Shown here in pieces: positions 6,540-11,249 of a stretch of 11,249 nucleotides of DNA (positions are counted from its first letter, which is position 1; the number at the start of each line of letters is the position of its first letter). The DNA is from Actinomycetota bacterium (GTDB lineage: Bacteria; Actinomycetota; Actinomycetes; Streptosporangiales; Streptosporangiaceae), in the NCBI GenBank assembly GCA_003168295.1, contig PMST01000188.1, forward strand, positions 4,380 to 15,628, given 5' to 3'. Below the pieces are notes generated by a model that was given only the letters and a program-made list of their open reading frames with translations, ran no database searches and was not told the origin of the DNA. Both the position numbers and the translations under genes were made by a program.

Positions 6540-6878
6540 GTGCCAGCAATGAAGGTGACGCTGAGCGCGGCGATGCGCGCTAGGGATGTGTCTCGGCCAC
6601 GGGACGAGCAGATCGCCGAAGCCGAGGCGGCCGAAGCCGAGGCGGCCGAAGCCAGCCTGCCAAGCAGTATGTCGGCGAACGTCAGTCCTGCGGGCGTCGG
6701 GAGAGGGATCGACGCCGGGAATGGCACGCGCGAAGATGCCGGGCGGGATGGCGCCGGGGCTGCTGGGCGGGACGAGGGGGGTACTGAGGGGACGGGTGGA
6801 CGGACGGGTCGAGGGGGCGGCGGGCGCAGGCGCAGGGTGCCTAGAGATGCGCCGCGGCGAGGGCGACCTGCTCGCTGA
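6540..6878 (+). CDS. Possible small hypothetical protein (112 aa), doubtful
   Basis: I do not recognise this protein. GTG at 6540-6542 is preceded at about 7 nt by GGAGGAGG (6525-6532), the best Shine-Dalgarno match in this spacer. The first 30 or so residues (MKVTLSAAMRARDVSRPRDE and what follows) look protein-like and are followed by a 15-bp tandem repeat coding AEAEA-type residues. The rest is low-complexity Gly/Arg/Asp text. Third-position G/C use is clearly weaker than in the surrounding genes, and overlapping frames on both strands (6586-6936 plus, 6419-6934 minus) are also open. It could be a real small gene whose end has degenerated, or only a fortunate open frame. An alternative start is ATG 6549-6551. 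Confidence 0.35.
   Translation: MPAMKVTLSAAMRARDVSRPRDEQIAEAEAAEAEAAEASLPSSMSANVSPAGVGRGIDAGNGTREDAGRDGAGAAGRDEGGTEGTGGRTGRGGGGRRRRVPRDAPRRGRPAR
6615..6653. repeat. 15-bp tandem repeat, 2.6 copies
   Basis: GCCGAAGCCGAGGCG occurs exactly at 6615-6629 and 6630-6644, with the first 9 bases again at 6645-6653. In the 6540 frame it encodes AEAEA AEAEA AEA, an acidic helix-forming run. Exact identity of the units suggests a recent duplication. Confidence 0.8.
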
Positions 6879-6944
6879 CTGGTTTCCGGCTCGCTCACTG
6901 GTTTCCGGCGGGGTCGGGAAGCCGTCAGCATCATGACGCGCCGA

Positions 6945-6979
6945 CGCCGCCCCTGACCAACTGAGCTGGCGGGGCGGCG
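6945..6979 (-). terminator. GC-rich stem-loop after the DsbA-family gene
   Basis: Arms CGCCGCCCC (6945-6953) and GGGGCGGCG (6971-6979) pair perfectly over 9 bp around a 17-nt loop. The structure lies about 28 nt past the stop of the minus-strand oxidoreductase gene. There is no U tract, so it would be a U-less actinobacterial-type terminator or only an mRNA 3' hairpin. Confidence 0.45.
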
Positions 6980-7007
6980 CGGGCGGAGACGGGGCGGGGC
7001 GGGGGGG

Positions 7008-7640
7008 TTAGTCGAAGATGGGGTCGCGGGTGCGGGAGCGCTTGAGCTCGAAGAAACCGTCGGTGCCGGCGAGCGCCAGGACGCCGTCCCAGAGGCGGGC
7101 CGCGGCTTCTCCGCGCGGGATCGGCGACATCACCGGCCCGAAGACGGACATGCCGTTGACCGAGATGACCGGGGTGCCGACGTCGTAGCCGACCCGGTCG
7201 ATGCCCTCGGCGTGCGAGGCGCGGACGGCCGCGTCGTACTCAGTCGAGTCCATCGCGTCCGCCAGGTCAGCGGGCAGGCCCGCCTCGGCTAGGGCGGCCA
7301 GGATCGTCTCGCGGTCGCGCGGTGCCTTGTCGTGGTGGAAGCGCGTGCCGAGCGCGGTGTACAGCGGCCCGAGCACTTCGGGCCCTTGGGCCTGCTCGGC
7401 CGCGATCAGCACCCGGACCGGGTACCAACCGGTCCGCAGCAGCTCAGCGTACTGCTCCGGCAGGTCATCTTTGCCCTCGTTCAGCACCGACAGGCTCATC
7501 ACGTGCCAGACCACCCGGACCGGGCGGAGCTTCTCAACCTCAAGGATCCAGCGCGAAGTGATCCACGCCCACGGGCAGATAGGGTCAAACCAGAAGTCGA
7601 CAACCGTCGGCTCCTGCTGCGTAGGCTCTTGCTGGGTCAT
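7008..7640 (-). CDS. DsbA-family oxidoreductase, Rv2466c-like (mycothiol-dependent nitroreductase family), CPWA active site
   Basis: The 210-residue product closely follows the Mycobacterium tuberculosis Rv2466c pattern: VDFWFDPICPWAWITSRWIL at the N-terminus, HVMSLSVLNE, DDLPEQY, VGTPVISVNG, FGPVMSPIPRGE and a FELKRSRTRDPIFD-type end. Rv2466c is a thioredoxin-fold, mycothiol-linked reductase that activates nitro prodrugs. Its CPWC motif is here C22-P-W-A25, so the nucleophilic Cys is kept and the resolving Cys is lost. That implies a one-cysteine mechanism finished by mycothiol or another thiol, not an internal disulphide. cis-Pro is present in GTPVI. I chose ATG 7638-7640 over GTG 7644 because AAGGAG ends 5 nt before it. 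Residues 2-11 are a TQQEP duplication. It is cytosolic, with no signal peptide, and divergent from pepN. Confidence 0.9.
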   Translation of the reverse strand: MTQQEPTQQEPTVVDFWFDPICPWAWITSRWILEVEKLRPVRVVWHVMSLSVLNEGKDDLPEQYAELLRTGWYPVRVLIAAEQAQGPEVLGPLYTALGTRFHHDKAPRDRETILAALAEAGLPADLADAMDSTEYDAAVRASHAEGIDRVGYDVGTPVISVNGMSVFGPVMSPIPRGEAAARLWDGVLALAGTDGFFELKRSRTRDPIFD

Positions 7641-7645
7641 GCGCA

Positions 7646-7651
7646 CTCCTT
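7646..7651 (-). promoter_or_regulatory. Ribosome-binding site that sets the start of the DsbA-family gene
   Basis: AAGGAG on the minus strand ends 5 nt before ATG 7638-7640. It overlaps the in-frame GTG at 7644-7646, which makes that upstream codon an unlikely start. Confidence 0.75.
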
Positions 7652-7667
7652 AACATGAGTAACTCTG

Positions 7668-7696
7668 GCCGGTGCCGACGACAACACGGCACCGGC
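7668..7696. promoter_or_regulatory. 10-bp perfect inverted repeat in the divergent pepN / DsbA-family region
   Basis: GCCGGTGCCG (7668-7677) and CGGCACCGGC (7687-7696) are perfect arms around the 9-base loop ACGACAACA. The repeat lies 28 bp from the oxidoreductase start and about 90 bp from the pepN start. It could be an operator shared by both genes or a hairpin in the 5' leader of the minus-strand mRNA. There is no T tract. Confidence 0.45.
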
Positions 7697-7734
7697 AGCG
7701 ACAACCCCGCAGCAGGACCGTGAATTCCGCCCGA

Positions 7735-7747
7735 CCATTACTAATGG
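7735..7747. promoter_or_regulatory. 13-bp palindrome CCATTACTAATGG upstream of pepN
   Basis: Perfect 6-bp arms flank a single central C, 40 bp before the pepN GTG. It is a small A/T island in GC-rich sequence, so it may overlap the pepN promoter or be a small operator. I could not fit a good -10/-35 pair to it. Confidence 0.3.
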
Positions 7748-7787
7748 CCCGCCGCCTAGGGCCCGGCGCACAAGAAGGGACCACCCG

Positions 7788-10367
7788 GTGACATCGAACC
7801 TGACCCGCGACGAGGCCATGGCCCGCTCGGCGCTCATCCAGGTCACCTCGTACGAGGTAGAGCTCGACCTGGTGGATGGCGATTCCACGTTCGGCTCGGT
7901 CAGCGTGATCAGGTTCGGCTGCGGCGCGCCCGGCTCGTCCACCTTCATCGACCTGACCGCACCGGCGGTCCGCGGGATCACCCTGAACGACGAACCCGTC
8001 AGCCTCGACGCGTTCGACGGCGACCGGATCATGCTGGAGGACCTAGCGCCCGAGAACGTCCTCCGGGTCGTGGCCGAGTGCTCCTACTCGCGCAGCGGGG
8101 AAGGATTGCACAGGTTCACCGACCCTGTCGACGGGCGGGTGTACCTGTATTCGGACCTGGAGACCTTCGACGCGCACCGGGTCTACGCCTGCTTCGACCA
8201 GCCGGACATGAAGGCCAGCTACGAACTGACCGCCACCGCTCCGGAGGACTGGCTGGTGGTCTCGAACATGGCGCCCGAGTCGACCAGCCTGGCCGGTGGC
8301 GCGCTGCGCTGGCGTTTCCCGCCCACGCCAGTCATGCCGACCTACATCACGGCGGTCGCGGCCGGCCCGTACCACGTGGTCAGGGACACCCACGACGGCA
8401 TTCCGCTCGGCCTTTTCTGCCGTCAGTCGCTGGCTGAGTACCTGGACGCCGACGAAATCCTGGAAGTGACACGCCAGGGCTTCGACTTCTACCACCGCTT
8501 GTTCGGCATAAGGTACCCGTTCGGGAAGTATGACCAGCTGTTCGTGCCGGAGTTCAAAGAAGGTGCGATGGAAAACGCGGGCTGCGTTACGTTCCTTGAG
8601 GCCTACATTTTCCGGTCCCGGGTCACGGATTTCGCCCACGAGGCGCGCGCCGAGACGATACTGCACGAAATGGCGCACATGTGGTTCGGCGACCTGGTCA
8701 CGATGCGCTGGTGGGATGACCTGTGGCTGAACGAGTCCTTCGCCACCTGGGCCGGCACGCTCGCGCAGTCCGAGGCCACCAGGTGGACGGCGGCGTGGAC
8801 CACGTTCGCGCAGCTGTACAAGGCCTGGGCGTACCGGCAGGACCAGCTGGTTTCCACCCATCCGATCGCGGCCGACATTCCCGACATCCACGCGGTCGAG
8901 GTGAACTTCGACGGGATCACCTACGCCAAGGGCGCCGCCGTGCTCAAGCAGCTGGTGGCCTACGTCGGGCGGGAAAACTTCCTGGACGGCGTGCGGAAGT
9001 ATTTCGCCGGGCACGCGTTCGGGAACGCGACGCTGGCCGACCTGCTGGCCGCGCTCGAGGAAACCTCGGGCCGCGACCTGGCCTCATGGTCGGCCGAATG
9101 GCTGCAGACCGCGGGGGTGAACACGCTGCGCCCGTCCTATTCCGTCGATGCGGGCGGCCTGTTCACCGAATTCGCGGTGGAACAGGAGGCAGCCGCCACG
9201 CACCCCGTGCTCCGTTCGCACCGCATCGCCATCGGCCTTTACGACCAGACCGAGGCCGGCATCACCCGCAGGCACCGCATCGAGACCGACGTGGCTGGCC
9301 CGCGCACGGTAATAGCTGAACTCGCGGGCCAGCCGCGCCCGGACCTCGTCCTGGTCAACGACGACGATCTCACCTACGCCAAGATCCGGCTCGACGAGCA
9401 TTCGCTGCGCACCCTGATCGGCGCGGACGGCCGCGGGCACGCGGGCGGCGGCATCGGGGCCTTCACCGACTCCCTCCCCGCGGCGCTGTGCTGGTCGGCC
9501 GCCTGGGACATGTGCCGCGACGGTGAGATGGCGGCGCGCGACTATGTGCGGCTGGTCCTGTCCGGTGTCTCGTCGGTGGCCGACATCAGCGTGGTGCAGA
9601 CGCTGCTGCGGCAGGCGAGCCAGGCGGTACGCCGGTTCGCCGACCCCGGCTGGCGGGAAACCGGGCTGGCCCTGATGGCCGGGAAGTCGCGCGACCTGCT
9701 GGACGCGGCGCCGGCCGGATCAGACCTCCAGCTCGCCTACGTCCGGGCCTTCGCGGGCGTGGCCACGTCCGGCCATGACCTGGCCTTGCTAGCCGGGTTG
9801 CTGGACGGCTCGGTCGTGATCGACGGCCTCAGCATCGACACCGACCTGCGCTGGGCCCTGCTGCTGCGCCTGGTCAGTCGCGGCACCGGGGCGCAGGAGG
9901 CAGGCTTCGGGGTCTTCGGCGCGAAGGAAATCGACGCGGAGCTGGCCCGAGACGCCACCGACGCGGGCGAAAGGAACGCCGCGACCTGCCGGGCCGCCAT
10001 TCCGACGGCCGAGGCCAAGCGCGAGACCTGGGAACTGCTGACCGCGGGCGAGCAGACCATCGCGGCGTTCCGCGCCACGCTGGGCGGCTTCACCGACGCG
10101 GACCAGCCCGAGCTGATGAAGCCGTACCTGGCGAAGTACTTCGAGGTGATCGGCACGGTGTGGCGTGACTGGTCGTCGGCCATGGCGCAGGACTTCGTCA
10201 GCGACGTCTACACGGTGGGCGCGATCTCAGCGGAGACGGTCGCAGCGACGGACGCCTACATCGCCGCCGAGCAGCCGCCGGCCGCGCTGCGGCGCCTGCT
10301 CGTCGAGGGCCGCGACGACCTGCTCCGCGCGCTGCGCTGCCAGGCGCGCGACCGCCAGGCCGCCTAG
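7788..10367 (+). CDS. pepN: Aminopeptidase N (M1 family zinc metallopeptidase)
   Basis: The 859-residue protein has the usual length for actinobacterial PepN. It removes N-terminal residues from peptides in the cytosol as part of peptide turnover. The N-terminal beta domain (to about 190) is followed by the thermolysin-like catalytic domain. This holds the substrate-binding GAMEN motif at 259-263, the zinc site HEMAH at 293-297 with E316 as third ligand in NESFATW (HEXXH-X18-E), and the transition-state Tyr in TYAKGA (Y379). All catalytic residues are present. The C-terminal half is the helical ERAP1-like domain. The start is GTG 7788-7790, with AAGGGA 7 nt upstream, and the N-terminus NLTRDEAMARSALIQVTSYEVELDL is typical of the family. 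No signal peptide is seen. It converges on proS with 55 bp between the stops. Confidence 0.96.
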   Translation: MTSNLTRDEAMARSALIQVTSYEVELDLVDGDSTFGSVSVIRFGCGAPGSSTFIDLTAPAVRGITLNDEPVSLDAFDGDRIMLEDLAPENVLRVVAECSYSRSGEGLHRFTDPVDGRVYLYSDLETFDAHRVYACFDQPDMKASYELTATAPEDWLVVSNMAPESTSLAGGALRWRFPPTPVMPTYITAVAAGPYHVVRDTHDGIPLGLFCRQSLAEYLDADEILEVTRQGFDFYHRLFGIRYPFGKYDQLFVPEFKEGAMENAGCVTFLEAYIFRSRVTDFAHEARAETILHEMAHMWFGDLVTMRWWDDLWLNESFATWAGTLAQSEATRWTAAWTTFAQLYKAWAYRQDQLVSTHPIAADIPDIHAVEVNFDGITYAKGAAVLKQLVAYVGRENFLDGVRKYFAGHAFGNATLADLLAALEETSGRDLASWSAEWLQTAGVNTLRPSYSVDAGGLFTEFAVEQEAAATHPVLRSHRIAIGLYDQTEAGITRRHRIETDVAGPRTVIAELAGQPRPDLVLVNDDDLTYAKIRLDEHSLRTLIGADGRGHAGGGIGAFTDSLPAALCWSAAWDMCRDGEMAARDYVRLVLSGVSSVADISVVQTLLRQASQAVRRFADPGWRETGLALMAGKSRDLLDAAPAGSDLQLAYVRAFAGVATSGHDLALLAGLLDGSVVIDGLSIDTDLRWALLLRLVSRGTGAQEAGFGVFGAKEIDAELARDATDAGERNAATCRAAIPTAEAKRETWELLTAGEQTIAAFRATLGGFTDADQPELMKPYLAKYFEVIGTVWRDWSSAMAQDFVSDVYTVGAISAETVAATDAYIAAEQPPAALRRLLVEGRDDLLRALRCQARDRQAA

Positions 10368-10385
10368 AGGTGGAAGCCTGGCCGT

Positions 10386-10417
10386 CGGCGGCGGGCGGCA
10401 CCATCGGCGGCGGGCGG
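10386..10417. repeat. 13-bp direct repeat between pepN and proS
   Basis: CGGCGGCGGGCGG occurs at 10386-10398 and 10405-10417, 19 bp apart, filling most of the 55-bp gap between the two convergent stop codons. The units do not pair with each other, so I see no terminator hairpin here. Confidence 0.6.
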
Positions 10418-10422
10418 CCGTC

Positions 10423-11249
10423 TTATTGGTGGGCTGCGAGGGCCTTTTCGACCGCTTCGCGGACCTGGGCGGGCACCTCGTCCAGCGGGACAGCCACGGT
10501 GGAGCCGGTGGCGCGGTCGGTCAGCTCCGCGGACCCCGACGCCAGGCCGCGCTTGCCCACCGTGACCCGGAACGGGATGCCGACCAGTTCGGCGTCGCTG
10601 AACTTGACCCCGGCGCGGACCGGCCGGTCGTCCACGATGACCTCGACGCCCGCGCCGAGCAGGGCCTGGTACACCTTCTCCCCCGCCTCGGCCACGGCCG
10701 TGTCGTCCTGCTGGGCGATCACCACCACGACCTCGAACGGGGCGATCGCGACCGGCCAGACGATGCCCTTGGCGTCGTGGTGGACCTCGACGACCGCGGC
10801 CATCGCCCGCTCGACGCCGATGCCGTAGCAGCCCATGATCGGCTTGACGGGCTTGCCGTCCGGGCCGGAAACACTGAGCCCGAGGGCGTCGCTGAACTTG
10901 TAGCCGAGCTTGAAGATGTGGCCGACCTCGATGCCACGCTCGACCTCGAGCCCATGCCCGCAGTTGACGCAGCCCTCGCCGGCCGCCGCCTCGCGCAGAT
11001 CGGCCCACCGGCCGACGTTGATATCCCGCTCGACGTCAACGCCGCGCAGGTGGGTGTCGTCGATGTTGGCGCCGGTGTACATGCCGCGGCGGCCGCGCAG
11101 CGCCTCGTCGGCGATGACCGGGTGATCAGTGACCCCGACCGCGCCGAGGCTGCCCGGCAGGGCGCCGAGCGCGGCCTGGATCTCCTCGGGCTGCGCTGGG
11201 CGGACGGTAGCCGCGCCGGTGGCGTCTACGAGCTTCTGCTCGTGCAGCG
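10423..11249 (-). CDS. proS: Prolyl-tRNA synthetase, C-terminal part (N-terminus beyond window edge)
   Basis: The frame runs from the right edge (2 spare bases, then 274 residues) to TAA at 10423-10425. ProS charges tRNA(Pro) with proline in the cytosol. The visible part starts inside the bacterial-type insertion (editing) domain, with RPAQPEEIQ and GVTDHPVIADEAL near 11110-11210. It continues through GMYTGANIDDTHLRGVDVERD, a CVNCG segment near 10960-10980 and GIEVGHIFKLG. The class II motif 3, GCYGIGVERAMAA, lies near 10797-10835. The end is the anticodon-binding domain (IAPFEVVVVIAQQ, DDRPVRAGVKFSDAELVGIP, VTVGKRGL). The CVNCG and insertion-domain pieces mark it as the bacterial (E. coli-like) class. 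Nothing appears broken. An internal ATG at 11080 is not the start, because conserved sequence continues upstream of it. Confidence 0.97.
   Translation of the reverse strand, partial: LHEQKLVDATGAATVRPAQPEEIQAALGALPGSLGAVGVTDHPVIADEALRGRRGMYTGANIDDTHLRGVDVERDINVGRWADLREAAAGEGCVNCGHGLEVERGIEVGHIFKLGYKFSDALGLSVSGPDGKPVKPIMGCYGIGVERAMAAVVEVHHDAKGIVWPVAIAPFEVVVVIAQQDDTAVAEAGEKVYQALLGAGVEVIVDDRPVRAGVKFSDAELVGIPFRVTVGKRGLASGSAELTDRATGSTVAVPLDEVPAQVREAVEKALAAHQ

Noticed and set aside
6419..6934. 171-codon minus-strand frame and overlapping 116-codon plus-strand frame (6586-6936) in the convergent gap
   Set aside because: Both are dominated by Pro/Arg/Ser/Ala or Gly/Arg runs, have no good ribosome-binding site that I can see, and overlap the better-supported 6540 frame.
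6195..7007. Insertion sequence or tRNA-linked attachment site in the gap
   Set aside because: No transposase or integrase fragment, no matching terminal repeats with a target duplication, and no tRNA-like cloverleaf could be seen.
8043..9014. 323-codon minus-strand open frame inside pepN
   Set aside because: It is antisense to the catalytic domain of PepN and the protein text is low-information. GC codon bias creates such frames.

Overview
The window comes from a high-GC actinomycete. The base composition is strongly GC-rich with G/C third codon positions. It also carries a mycothiol-dependent nitroreductase (Rv2466c-like) homologue, an Eis-type acetyltransferase and an M1 aminopeptidase N of actinobacterial style. 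I cannot name the genus from sequence alone.

Layout. Positions 1-3339 are a minus-strand operon, hpnC-hpnD-hpnE, read right to left. hpnC and hpnD are 10 bp apart, and hpnD and hpnE overlap by 4 bp (ATGA). Together the three products convert two farnesyl diphosphates to squalene by the presqualene diphosphate / hydroxysqualene route, the usual entry to hopanoid synthesis. hpnE runs off the left edge. It carries two in-frame tandem repeats, 15 bp and 21 bp in period, which are the most unusual coding features here. Upstream of hpnC (3340-3596) is an AT-richer control region with GTTAC-like repeats spaced about one helical turn apart, a second pair of 7-bp repeats at the same spacing, and a short inverted repeat.

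Next is a minus-strand, membrane-anchored SpoIIE/PPM-type serine phosphatase (3597-4769). It is divergent from an Eis-family GNAT acetyltransferase (4851-6194), with 81 bp between the two starts. From 6195 to 7007 lies a convergent, poorly coding stretch of about 0.8 kb. It holds a long imperfect hairpin, a 12-bp palindrome, a cluster of CTAG-type palindromes, one doubtful small ORF (6540-6878) with a good ribosome-binding site, and a GC-rich stem-loop that may end the next gene.

The right part has an Rv2466c-like DsbA-family oxidoreductase (7008-7640, minus) with a CPWA rather than CPWC active site. It is divergent from pepN (7788-10367, plus), with a 10-bp perfect inverted repeat between them. 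pepN converges on the 3' end of proS (10423 to the right edge, minus). These right-hand genes look like housekeeping or redox functions and have no evident pathway link to the hopanoid genes.

I see no CRISPR array, tRNA, rRNA or transposase. I did not find a clearly new multi-gene system. The points most worth a second look are the repeat-bearing HpnE, the hpn control region and the structured convergent gap.
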